A stretch of 64,000 nucleotides of DNA, from contig OZ242258.1 of NCBI GenBank assembly GCA_965207025.1, positions 1,984,001 to 2,048,000 on the forward strand. Reading direction: 5' to 3'. The DNA is from Bin87 sp034423595. Its GTDB lineage: Bacteria; Chloroflexota; Dehalococcoidia; Lucifugimonadales; UBA3495. A model generated the notes under the pieces. The model worked only from the letters and a program-made list of their open reading frames with translations, searched no databases and was not told where the DNA came from. This document shows, piece by piece, positions 41,110-49,192 of this stretch. Numbering within the stretch: position 1 is the first letter of the stretch; each line of letters begins with the position of its first letter. The position numbers and the translations under genes are program-made.

Positions 41110-41435
41110 TCCGTTTCTCCCCTTGCCGGCCTCTGGGCAATATAAGCAGTGATTATCCAATTTCTGGGGCCAGGGTGGATGATAACCACTACGATCACGT
41201 ATTTCGCCAGTTCCGGATACCAGCGGCTAAAGATTCTGGCTTCCGGGTCGCCGGGGCTGATCTGTACGCGGTCAGGGTTATCCAGTGTAGGAGCAATGTA
41301 CTCCCGACGTCTTGGCAGCAAATCGTCATGCTCGGCCGCGATATGCCGCTCTCGTTCCTCGTTGAGTTCTACTTGGCCGCCCAAGTATGAGCATGAGAAG
41401 AAAGTTACGCTGCGCTCTTCGTCGTTATCCTCCAT
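41094..41435 (-). CDS. Putative RNase toxin, BECR-fold-like
   Basis: The 113-residue protein has GGQVELNEERERHIAAEHDD, IAPTLDNPDRVQISPGDPEA, then KYVIVVVIIHPGPRNWIITA and ERGETEW-like end. The pattern HI...H, TLxNPDxV and a strand ending WIITAY resembles phage-barnase-EndoU-colicin-RelE (BECR) type small nucleases. The downstream DUF2283 gene overlaps it. Together they look like a type II toxin-antitoxin pair with toxin first. Confidence 0.6.
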   Translation of the reverse strand: MEDNDEERSVTFFSCSYLGGQVELNEERERHIAAEHDDLLPRRREYIAPTLDNPDRVQISPGDPEARIFSRWYPELAKYVIVVVIIHPGPRNWIITAYIAQRPARGETEWQRN

Positions 41436-41439
41436 ACTA

Positions 41440-42675
41440 TCAAACCGGCAGGATGGGTCGTGCTTCCTCCGGAAGGGGTACGTTGCGTAGGGATAGGTGG
41501 CTACCGTCGGTGAACCAGGGGTTGTGGGGGTTGCGCGAAGGGAGGAGGACGGTGGCCGTGCCGGGGGCGGTTACTTCGCCGCGCTGGTTTTCGGCCCAGA
41601 TGTCCACGTCCACCAGGGCGTTGCCATCATGGAGGTACTTGCGGGCGACGCGGCCCTTGAGGAACTGGGTATCTCCATAGACGTTAAAGCGGCGGGTTTC
41701 CACGCGGAGGCGCTTGAGGAAGGCGTCATCGCCCATCCAGTTGGTCATCAGGGTGCCGAGCCACGATACGCGCTGGGGGCCGTAGTCGTAGGCACCGGGG
41801 ACGCCGACCGCTTCGGCGACGGAATCGCGCAGGTGGCCGATGCCGGTATATTCCAGGCCACCGCCGGATTCGGGATTGCGGAAGAAGTGGTTGGGATGGC
41901 GCATAGCCTCGCGGAGCAGGACGCCGTGGGCGCTGGAGCGTCCGGTGCCGACCAGGAACGCGCTCACGTCCTGCAAGGACAGGGGGCCGCGCACCACGGT
42001 GGGCAGTTCCTCGCCGATTTCGGTGTCCTCCCAGTAGCGGGGGTGGCCGCCCCGAGCCGTCTCGTTGAGCACCTGCTCGTCGATGGCGGTTAGTTCGTCC
42101 TCCGTATATTCGTGGCGCTTGGGCACGTCGGCGTACTTGCCCCGCTCCCGGGAGGCGCGGCGCTGGTGGCGGGTACACCAGCCCACGACGCGGGCAACAA
42201 CCTCGTCGCGTTGGTTCGAGTAGGTGGTCTCCACGTACTGGATGACCAAGCGACCGGAGTATTGGCTCTGCTTCTCCTGCACGTCCAGGACGCGCTCCAC
42301 GCAGTTGACGGCGTCGCCGGGCCGCAGCACGCGGAAGAACTCCCAGTCGTTACCGGCAAAGAAGCCGTGGACACCGGGCAGGCCCCAGCGGGTGCGTCCC
42401 GACCAGTGGCGCATGTACGGAGCGCAGGGATGGCCGACTACGCTGCCATACTTGGAGTAGGCGGCGTATTCCTGGTCACGGAACAGCGGGTTGGCGTCGC
42501 CGATGCCGTTGACGAAGTTGAGCATGGTGTCCAGGTTGGCCTGGCGGACGTACTGCTCGGTGCGCATCCGCACGCCGATCATGGCGCGGGCGGCAGCCAG
42601 GGCTTCGTCGGAGATGCCGCCCTCCACTTCGGGGAGGGTTTCTACTACCTGTTGTTGGGGTTGTTGCTGCGTCAC
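41440..42675 (-). CDS. FAS1-like/MaoC-type dehydratase (double hot-dog)
   Basis: The 411-residue protein has an N-terminal FAS1-like dehydratase domain (MLNFVNGIGDANPLFRDQEY, GVHGFFAGNDWEFFRVLRPG) and a C-terminal hot-dog half (HHFFRNPE-like region, GIGHLRDSVAEAVGVPGAYD, RRFNVYGDTQFLKGRVARKY). Such proteins hydrate enoyl-CoA thioesters. It sits between two CoA-transferase groups, which fits breakdown of unusual acyl-CoAs. It starts 20 bases after a small membrane protein frame. Confidence 0.85.
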   Translation of the reverse strand: MTQQQPQQQVVETLPEVEGGISDEALAAARAMIGVRMRTEQYVRQANLDTMLNFVNGIGDANPLFRDQEYAAYSKYGSVVGHPCAPYMRHWSGRTRWGLPGVHGFFAGNDWEFFRVLRPGDAVNCVERVLDVQEKQSQYSGRLVIQYVETTYSNQRDEVVARVVGWCTRHQRRASRERGKYADVPKRHEYTEDELTAIDEQVLNETARGGHPRYWEDTEIGEELPTVVRGPLSLQDVSAFLVGTGRSSAHGVLLREAMRHPNHFFRNPESGGGLEYTGIGHLRDSVAEAVGVPGAYDYGPQRVSWLGTLMTNWMGDDAFLKRLRVETRRFNVYGDTQFLKGRVARKYLHDGNALVDVDIWAENQRGEVTAPGTATVLLPSRNPHNPWFTDGSHLSLRNVPLPEEARPILPV

Positions 42676-42747
42676 AGATGTGTACCTCTCTAAATCAGTC
42701 TGCGAACAACTCTTCCAGTACGCGGAAGAAATACAGCCCGGCCAAGC

Positions 42748-43035
42748 TCACCATTTCCAGATAGAGCCAAGCGATTGGTCCGTTAACCAACTCACGGCCT
42801 GAGATTGTACGGTGGGCAACATCCTGCCCACCGTTACCAAGACAAGAAAGTAAAACACTGTAGTCGCCGTGATAGCTGTCAACTTGGCCCACTGGATTTG
42901 TCTGGCCAGCCCAGGCGTTTGGACAAGATCGCCTAACGCAATATCGTTTCCAAAAATTCCGAACCCAATGGCCGCGGTTGCAATGGCTAAAATTGCTACC
43001 GCCAACTGATGACCATCCGACGGCTTGATGTTCAT
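42748..43035 (-). CDS. Small membrane protein, possibly frameshifted at its end
   Basis: The frame gives 95 residues with two membrane spans (AILAIATAAIGFGIFG and TAITATTVFYFLVLVTVG). After GRMLPTV another frame continues with a more natural sequence, VNGPIAWLYLEMVSLAGLYF, ending at 42695. A one-base indel near 42800-42830 may therefore have shortened it. Family not recognised. It is paired with the next small membrane protein gene. Confidence 0.6.
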   Translation of the reverse strand: MNIKPSDGHQLAVAILAIATAAIGFGIFGNDIALGDLVQTPGLARQIQWAKLTAITATTVFYFLVLVTVGRMLPTVQSQAVSWLTDQSLGSIWKW

Positions 43036-43043
43036 GAACCGTC

Positions 43044-43280
43044 CTACTCGTCGCTATACGTTTCCTCGTGTTTGTGAACCCGCCATCCATAAAAGATGGT
43101 GCACAGTCCACAAACGGCCATAGTCGCACTCAGGGTCAACGCTAGCCAAGCATTGCCTTCCTGTGGAAATTCGCGAACTGCGAGCACCGAAAACCAAGTT
43201 GCAGCGCCGCCCATCACTAGCGTGCCAATACCAAAGCGCAGGTAGAACAACAGGCTACTGTTCTTGTCGATGCCCAACAT
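43044..43280 (-). CDS. Small membrane protein
   Basis: A 78-residue protein with two predicted spans (FGIGTLVMGGAATWFSVLAV and LALTLSATMAVCGLCTIFYG) and a charged tail HKHEETYSDE. It is eight bases upstream of the next membrane protein gene, likely one transcript. No family recognised. Confidence 0.65.
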   Translation of the reverse strand: MLGIDKNSSLLFYLRFGIGTLVMGGAATWFSVLAVREFPQEGNAWLALTLSATMAVCGLCTIFYGWRVHKHEETYSDE

Positions 43281-43325
43281 TTCCCCGTCTCCTGCGCTGC
43301 GATTTGTTGTGGAAACTCAACGCCT

Positions 43326-44588
43326 CTAATATACCACCTGTCGATCTTCCAGCTCCGCCAGTTCCGCCTCGCTCAAACCCAGCGTATCGCAGAGGACTTG
43401 CGGGTTGTGTTCACCCATCAGGGGAGCGTGGCGGCGCACCGCGGAAGGCGTCTTACTCAGGCCCCACATTAGGTTGAAGATCGGCTCGGCGCCCAGGGCC
43501 GGGTGGTCGATGTCGCTGTAGAGGCCGCGCTGCATGAAGTGGGGATGAAACAGACGCTCTTCGGCGCTGAGCACCGGCGCCGCAGCGACGCCGTGGCTCT
43601 GGAGCAGGTCGGTCAGACTGTCGGGGTCATGTTGCTCGGTCAATTGGGACAGCAGGCCGTCCAGCTCCCGGCGGTGTCGTTGGCGGCGGTACTGGCTGCT
43701 GAAGCGTTGGTCCTTGGCCCATGCCGGGCTGCCCATTGCGGAGACGAGACCCTGCCATTCGCTTTCGTTGGCAACCGCAATGGAGATCCACTTGTCATCA
43801 TTACCATCGGAACCCGGGGCGCAGGGGTAGTTGCCGTAGGGGACCTTGGTGGGGTCGTAGTTGCCGCGTGGTTGCAAGGCCCGGCCGGTGAGGGCCTGTT
43901 CCATCAACCCGATGCCCTGGGTTACTACGGTGGCGCGCAGCATGGACACGTCGATGTACTGTCCCTGACCAGTTTGGTTGCGGCAATAGAGGGACGACAC
44001 GATGGCGAACACGGCATGAAGCGCGCCGCAGATGTCGCCGAAAGCATGCTTGAGTCCCAGCGGCCCGCCCCCCTCGTACCCCATGGTGCTGTCGAGGCCG
44101 GAAAGTGCGCCGATGGACGGAGCGTAGGCCCGCAGGTCGCGCAGTGGCCCATTCTGCCCGGTCGATGAAATGGAGGCCATGATTATGTCGGGCTTGATCG
44201 CGCGGAGAGTTTCATAACCCAGGCCCAGGCGATCCATCACGCCGGGGGAGAAGTTTTCGATCACCACGTCACACTTTTCTACCAGGTGTTTGGCGAGATC
44301 TACGGCTTCGGGTTCGCCGATGTTGAGCGTGATGCTGAGCTTGCCCCGGTTTACGTTGTGGAACATGGGGTTCTGCTCAGGGTCAGGTTGGTCGCCGACG
44401 ATGGGCCGGCCCAGGCGCATGTAGTCCAGGCGTTGGCGAGTTTCGACCTTGATCACCTCAGCGCCCATGTCGGCCAGAACCATGCCGGGAATGGCTCCGG
44501 CCAGCACCCAGCCGAAATCCAGCACCCGATAGCCGGCCAGGGCGCCGTGGCTCTCGCCGTCGTTGCCGTGCGTAGTGTTTTCAGTCAT
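43326..44588 (-). CDS. Family III CoA-transferase (CaiB/BaiF), paralogue 3
   Basis: The 420-residue protein has GYRVLDFGWVLAGAIPGMVL, MGAEVIKVETRQRLDYMRLG and DVVIENFSPGVMDRLGLGYE. The covalent Asp is in LKHAFGDICGALHAVFAI. It is most like paralogue 1. A small membrane protein gene separates it from paralogue 4 upstream. Substrate unknown; carnitine, oxalate, succinate or aromatic acids are used by relatives. Confidence 0.92.
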   Translation of the reverse strand: MTENTTHGNDGESHGALAGYRVLDFGWVLAGAIPGMVLADMGAEVIKVETRQRLDYMRLGRPIVGDQPDPEQNPMFHNVNRGKLSITLNIGEPEAVDLAKHLVEKCDVVIENFSPGVMDRLGLGYETLRAIKPDIIMASISSTGQNGPLRDLRAYAPSIGALSGLDSTMGYEGGGPLGLKHAFGDICGALHAVFAIVSSLYCRNQTGQGQYIDVSMLRATVVTQGIGLMEQALTGRALQPRGNYDPTKVPYGNYPCAPGSDGNDDKWISIAVANESEWQGLVSAMGSPAWAKDQRFSSQYRRQRHRRELDGLLSQLTEQHDPDSLTDLLQSHGVAAAPVLSAEERLFHPHFMQRGLYSDIDHPALGAEPIFNLMWGLSKTPSAVRRHAPLMGEHNPQVLCDTLGLSEAELAELEDRQVVY

Positions 44589-44609
44589 GCGTATCGCCTT
44601 GCCCGCAGG

Positions 44610-44870
44610 TCATTCTTGTTTCCGTCCCGGAACGATCCAGGCCGCGACAGCCGGCATAACGGCCAGCGCAGCTGCGCCGGCGATCTTGGTGTAGAGCGGA
44701 TGGTACACCAGGCTCACCGTCCACAGGGCGGCGAATACGATGGCGCCCACGATAATGCCGGCGGCGATGATAACCTCCGGGCGGTGGTTTTTACTGAGGG
44801 CGACCTGCCGGGCGATGAGGCAACTGCCCAAGAATACCACCAGACAAACGATTCCGATTCGCAACAGCAT
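44610..44870 (-). CDS. Small membrane protein
   Basis: From ATG 44870 (MLLRIGIVCLVVFLGSCLIA) the protein has 86 residues and three short spans. It stands between two CoA-transferases with gaps of 21 and 11 bases, so it is co-transcribed with them. It could be an uptake-related membrane protein, but nothing in the sequence shows this. Confidence 0.6.
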   Translation of the reverse strand: MLLRIGIVCLVVFLGSCLIARQVALSKNHRPEVIIAAGIIVGAIVFAALWTVSLVYHPLYTKIAGAAALAVMPAVAAWIVPGRKQE

Positions 44871-44881
44871 GACCGCACCGT

Positions 44882-46087
44882 TCAGATGATTCCGGTCTGG
44901 TAGAGTTTTACCAATTCTTCCGGAGAGTAACCCAATTCGTCGCACAGCACGGCCCGGTTATGTTGGCCCAGAGTTGGGGCCGGCGACGGAGGGATCACAT
45001 CAGCCTCGCTCAGTCGGTAGGGTACGCCGGGGTAGGCTACCGGACCGGTGTCGTCGCGTTCAATCACCACGAACAGGTCAACCAGCGAGGGGTCTGCGCG
45101 CACTTCGTCATAGGTGCGAACCGGGGCCAGGGGGATGCGGTGTTCCAGAGCAATTTCCAGCAGCTCGGCCTTGGTATAGTCCGCCAGCCATTCTTCCACA
45201 TAGCCGTCCACCTCGTCGGCGTACAGGTTGTTCATGGCGGTGCGGTTGCGGAATCGTTGCTCCTGCGACCACTCCGGACTGCCCATAATCTGCAACAGGC
45301 GACCCCACTGGCGTCCCTCCGGCGAGCCAACAAAGATGTGGCCATCTTTGCAGCGCAAAATGCAGTTGGGGTACGGGAAATCCAGGGCGTGGTGGCCGGT
45401 GCGTCGGGTGACACGCCACTCGTACACGGCCATGAGCGCTTCCGGCCCGTTGTAGAGGCCGGCCATGGTTTCGGCCTCGGCGATGTCGATATGCTGGCCG
45501 CCAAGAGTCTCACGGGCCAACAGGGCCATGACGATGGCTGACGCGGCTGCCATCCCCGCGAAATACCCGACTTCCGGAGTGCCGAACGTGAGGGGTTCAC
45601 GGTCGGCTTCGCCCAAACCCTCACAGATGCCTCCGGCAGCGGCGAGGTTGATGTCGTACGCCTTGTAGTCGCGCCAGGGGCCGGAGAGTCCCCACGGGCT
45701 GATGCTGGCCATAACGAGGTTGGGGTTGTCGTCAGCCAACGCGTCATAGTCCAGCCCCAGCCGTTCCATGTCCGCCGGCGCAACGTTATGCACAACTACG
45801 TCGGAGGCGGCGGCCAAGCGACGCATGATGCTGCGTCCGGTTGGGGTTTGCAGGTTGGCGGTAATTCCTTCCTTGTTGGAGTTCAGGTACAGGAACAGGC
45901 CGCTGCGCTCGGCGTGCGGAATATCACCCGGCCACGGGCCATAACGTCGCGCCGGATCGCCGTCAACGGGCGTTTCCAACTTGGTGACGCGCGCGCCGGC
46001 ATCAGCCAACAGCTTGCCGCAGTAGGGCGCGGAAAGCATAGAGCCGAGTTCGAGGACGCGGAGGCCGGAGAGGAGGGGGTAGATCAT
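44882..46087 (-). CDS. Family III CoA-transferase-like protein lacking the nucleophilic Asp, paralogue 4
   Basis: Of 401 residues, with LRVLELGSMLSAPYCGKLLA, AGARVTKLETPVDGDPARRY and VHNVAPADMERLGLDYD. At the position of the covalent Asp it reads LTFGTPEVGYFAGMAAASAI, where paralogue 2 has IVAGANMGDYQAG; the Asp is Gly here. Without the Asp, the usual aspartyl-CoA anhydride cannot form. It may be a regulatory or partner subunit to paralogue 3, or use another residue. Confidence 0.88.
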   Translation of the reverse strand: MIYPLLSGLRVLELGSMLSAPYCGKLLADAGARVTKLETPVDGDPARRYGPWPGDIPHAERSGLFLYLNSNKEGITANLQTPTGRSIMRRLAAASDVVVHNVAPADMERLGLDYDALADDNPNLVMASISPWGLSGPWRDYKAYDINLAAAGGICEGLGEADREPLTFGTPEVGYFAGMAAASAIVMALLARETLGGQHIDIAEAETMAGLYNGPEALMAVYEWRVTRRTGHHALDFPYPNCILRCKDGHIFVGSPEGRQWGRLLQIMGSPEWSQEQRFRNRTAMNNLYADEVDGYVEEWLADYTKAELLEIALEHRIPLAPVRTYDEVRADPSLVDLFVVIERDDTGPVAYPGVPYRLSEADVIPPSPAPTLGQHNRAVLCDELGYSPEELVKLYQTGII

Positions 46088-46121
46088 GGTGGTTCTAATT
46101 GGTCTATTAGGATTGACTGGG

Positions 46122-47063
46122 TCAAGCAGGCATGCCTGAATAAAGCAATTCAGTTGCAGTGGCAGCGGCGGTTGTCCAGATTGTAATCCTGTCTAAGACA
46201 TCTGCGCTAACGTCATCGCAAAAGTCTATGACTCTGCACCGGTCAAACAGTATCCCGGCGTCACGAGATGTGCTATACCATCGATCTGGGTGCCTGGCAT
46301 CAGCCATGAAAAACATACGTACTGGCAAAACTGGAGGGGATGACTGCAACCACTTATCGCAGAACGAACTAGGGTGGAGCTTAGTAAGCTCGCCTTCATA
46401 TCTCGTACCGGTCTTAGATTGAGCAAAGGCGATTAATTTCCCCGGCAAGTTGTCGGTGAAAGGTTTCCACACAACTACATCTAGTTTGCCGTCCTGTGCC
46501 TGTGTAGGACGCTGATCACGATCGCGGAAACCGTCGCCCTCGTTGAGCCGTTTGCAAAGATCTTCAACTTTCTCTGGGAATCCCTGGCGATAGGCTGCGG
46601 TCCCAAATATCATACTCTCAGCCCGGTCACCGAAGTAATTTCTGGCTACTTCCGCAGTAAGTTCCTCGAAGAGAAGTGTCCCGTCGATACCGGCGTGTTC
46701 TCGATTATTGTCCATGCGCAGCCGGGTTGCCAACAGCAAATACTGATAGATAGCGTGTTTGCCGTTATTAGCATCATAAGCGAGACGCAGTATATTACCT
46801 TGTCGGCCTAACTCGAACGGATAACCATTCACGCAGGACTCTGCACGTCGTTGGGTTTCCTCGTATCCTCTACCAACCACAGTGTCTGCTCGCTCCTCTT
46901 CAGGCACACCGTCGGGATAGTGGTTGTCGTCGAGTCGGTTCAACAACCGTGTCACAGCAGTCGCCGAAATGCTGCCGCGTCGCCATGCCATCAACTCAAC
47001 GAAGTCCGCAAGTTCACTTTGAGGCGCGCGGGAAGAAGGAGTTCCGTTCGGCCATTTGAACAT
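46122..47063 (-). CDS. PD-(D/E)XK-like nuclease of a methylase-ParB operon
   Basis: The 313-residue protein is helical up to residue 170. Then comes DGKLDVVVWKPFTDNLPGKL followed by IAFAQSKTGTRYEGEL. An Asp in a strand, then Q-S-K on the next strand, fits a PD-(D/E)XK active site with Gln for Glu, seen in several restriction enzymes. LPVRMFFMADARHPDRW follows. The start overlaps the ParB-like stop (TGATG). As the last gene after a methylase and a ParB-like gene, it is the likely DNA-cutting part. Confidence 0.65.
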   Translation of the reverse strand: MFKWPNGTPSSRAPQSELADFVELMAWRRGSISATAVTRLLNRLDDNHYPDGVPEEERADTVVGRGYEETQRRAESCVNGYPFELGRQGNILRLAYDANNGKHAIYQYLLLATRLRMDNNREHAGIDGTLLFEELTAEVARNYFGDRAESMIFGTAAYRQGFPEKVEDLCKRLNEGDGFRDRDQRPTQAQDGKLDVVVWKPFTDNLPGKLIAFAQSKTGTRYEGELTKLHPSSFCDKWLQSSPPVLPVRMFFMADARHPDRWYSTSRDAGILFDRCRVIDFCDDVSADVLDRITIWTTAAATATELLYSGMPA

Positions 47064-48166
47064 CAGACTCCCTCCGTGATGCGACGCTCTCTAGTCGGAT
47101 TTCTTTTGCGGTCCATTTCGTTGTAAAGATCATCCGCCAAGTTCGCCACTGTACCGGCGGTTCTGAGCAACTCTTCAGAACCGTCGTATCCTTCGGAAAG
47201 CATACTGTGAGCTTTTTGCAAATGCTCTCTGGCCGCCAGCAAGGATTCCTCGAAGCGATTGGACGAAGGGCGACTTGACTCGAAGGCATAAGCCAAATCT
47301 CCGTTGCGACGCAGGTTTGCCGTCGCCCCCCGGTCGCTCAGAGTAGCGTCCAGCTGCCGTAAATGGGGATTTTGTGATTGAACAACGGGTCGTATTTGCT
47401 CTCTCTTATTACCGTACAGCCAAAGGCAAAGTTGCCCCAGCTCTTCCTTCTTTTCCAGTGGAACAGGTTTGGGATCTTCATCTGATGCCGACCGCAGACC
47501 GATGTAGGCACTGATTCCAGGGTAATCAAGCCCAGTGTACAAATGAGAGAACGAGAAATGGTTGTACCAGCGGTTTTCACGGCGGAATACGCCTAAATCT
47601 TCGGCTTGCTCAATCACCATCAGCCCGCGGAACAAACGCTGAACCGTGCGATGGGTGTCGCCAATCTGTTGCGCGATGTCTTCCAGTGGTACCTTGAAGT
47701 TACGATGCACGTCGGCGATGTATTGTGATTTGGCATAACTTCCCCATTTGGCGGGGCCATTTACGTGTTTGAAGCCGATGTATTGCCAAGCGCGTTCCCT
47801 AGTGCTTAGCAAGCAGGGCAACGTCTCAAGGGATGCTTTTTCTGATGAGGTAATGACCGGGACGTCGCAGTTAAGTTCACTGGCCAACGTCGGATTCAGC
47901 AGAAGCTTGACCGCGGCCAGGCGTCGATTCCCTTCGATGACGACGTTTGTACCTCCTTCACGCGAAACAATCAGAGGTTCGTGGCGGAAGAACCCACTGG
48001 CGGCGATGGACAAAGCCAGCTCTCGCACGTCCATGGCTTCCCATAGAACTCCAATGATTTCGAGTTCCGTGGATTTCGCCGTAAGGCTGAACTCGACCAG
48101 CCTTGGGTTCTCGAAATCGAAGAGCAGTTCCGAAACGTTAATCGGGGTGATTTCTGCGCTATCCAT
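47063..48166 (-). CDS. ParB/Srx-fold protein with HTH
   Basis: Start at ATG 48166 with AGAGGGGG upstream. The N-domain has LLFDFENPRLVEFS and NVVIEGNRRLAAVKLLL, the ParB/sulfiredoxin-type nucleotide-binding motif. LEDIAQQIGDTHRTVQRLFR is a ParB-like helix-turn-helix. The remaining 200 residues are helical and not recognised. There is no ParA gene or parS site, so this is not the chromosome partition ParB. ParB-fold CTPases can load onto DNA from a site, which would suit a sensor in a defence operon. Confidence 0.8.
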   Translation of the reverse strand: MDSAEITPINVSELLFDFENPRLVEFSLTAKSTELEIIGVLWEAMDVRELALSIAASGFFRHEPLIVSREGGTNVVIEGNRRLAAVKLLLNPTLASELNCDVPVITSSEKASLETLPCLLSTRERAWQYIGFKHVNGPAKWGSYAKSQYIADVHRNFKVPLEDIAQQIGDTHRTVQRLFRGLMVIEQAEDLGVFRRENRWYNHFSFSHLYTGLDYPGISAYIGLRSASDEDPKPVPLEKKEELGQLCLWLYGNKREQIRPVVQSQNPHLRQLDATLSDRGATANLRRNGDLAYAFESSRPSSNRFEESLLAAREHLQKAHSMLSEGYDGSEELLRTAGTVANLADDLYNEMDRKRNPTRERRITEGV

Positions 48167-48188
48167 TACGGCACCCCCTCTAGCCACA

Positions 48189-49115
48189 TCAGTTGACGCC
48201 AGTGAACACCGGCCGCCGCGTGATCGCCAATTCTCCCTGCCGGTAGTGATGCGTATTCTTCATGACTACCCGCACAGCGTGGAAATTATGCCTTGCAACT
48301 AGCTCAAGTATCCGCTCAGACACGTCGTATGTCATCAAAAAATCTGCTCCGCTTTCGGCAAGAATTGCGAAAAGGCGTGGATGGTCAACATTGTTGTGAT
48401 TGTATAGGCGCAGCCCAGGTCGCTTGCCGCCGGCGGTATAAGGCGGGTCAATAAATACGACAGTTTGCGATGGTTCCACTGATATTAGCGTTTCTCTCAG
48501 CAATTCCACACCATCGGTTTCACGAAAGTCAATGCGGTCAGCATGTTCTGCGATGGCTCCCAGACGTTGCGCGATAGTATCGGGATACCACCGGGAGGCT
48601 ATACCGCTACCATTTTCACCTGACCGAATCAGCGAGGCCCCTTCCGCGAGTATCCCACCACGCCGTGTCCGATTGAGTACCAAGGCGCGGAAACCTTGCT
48701 CAACTACATTATCGGATTCCTGCTCAGCGAATCGCTGAACTGCATCATAACTGATGTCGGGATCAAACTGCCGCACCCTAGCAATCATATCGTCGCTGTG
48801 GTGTAGCGTTGCTTCCCAGAAGGCTGCTACATCCGGGTCTATTTCCGCCATGAGACTGCGTTGGACCAAGCCCTCCATTACGGCCGTCAGAGACACTATG
48901 CCGCCTCCAGCGAACGGTTCAACCAATAGCGTAGGCGTCGGATCAATAGCACCCAGCCAGGCCCGTATGTGAGGTACCAACCAAGTTTTGCCGCCCGGAT
49001 AGCGTAGAGGGCTACGCTGCGGCACCTTGGCTACGTTCACAGCCGGTATCGGTGAGACAGGAACTGACGTTGGTGTGGTGGTAAGTCCGGCAATGGTTGA
49101 CATAGCGACGCTCAC
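48189..49115 (-). CDS. D12 class DNA adenine-N6 methyltransferase (Dam-like)
   Basis: Motif I is LLVEPFAGGGIVSLTAVMEG and motif IV is VVFIDPPYTAGGKRPG, a DPPY type for adenine-N6 methylation. RSPLRYPGGKTWLVPHIRAW is the typical D12 N-terminus. GTG 49115 or ATG 49103 may be the start. It is first of three coupled genes; the 22-base gap to ParB and overlap of ParB with the nuclease indicate one operon. It would protect host sites against the third gene's product. Confidence 0.9.
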   Translation of the reverse strand: MSVAMSTIAGLTTTPTSVPVSPIPAVNVAKVPQRSPLRYPGGKTWLVPHIRAWLGAIDPTPTLLVEPFAGGGIVSLTAVMEGLVQRSLMAEIDPDVAAFWEATLHHSDDMIARVRQFDPDISYDAVQRFAEQESDNVVEQGFRALVLNRTRRGGILAEGASLIRSGENGSGIASRWYPDTIAQRLGAIAEHADRIDFRETDGVELLRETLISVEPSQTVVFIDPPYTAGGKRPGLRLYNHNNVDHPRLFAILAESGADFLMTYDVSERILELVARHNFHAVRVVMKNTHHYRQGELAITRRPVFTGVN

Positions 49116-49192
49116 GAATACGGAGGGACGGCGGTAATGTTATCACACGCCTTGCCCGCTCCCGGCGCCAACCGGCTAGTTGGGATTCATCG

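Noticed and set aside
47063..48166. Chromosomal partition ParB
   Set aside because: No ParA neighbour, no parS-like palindrome seen, and the C-terminal half does not look like the ParB dimer domain; the operon context is methylase and nuclease.
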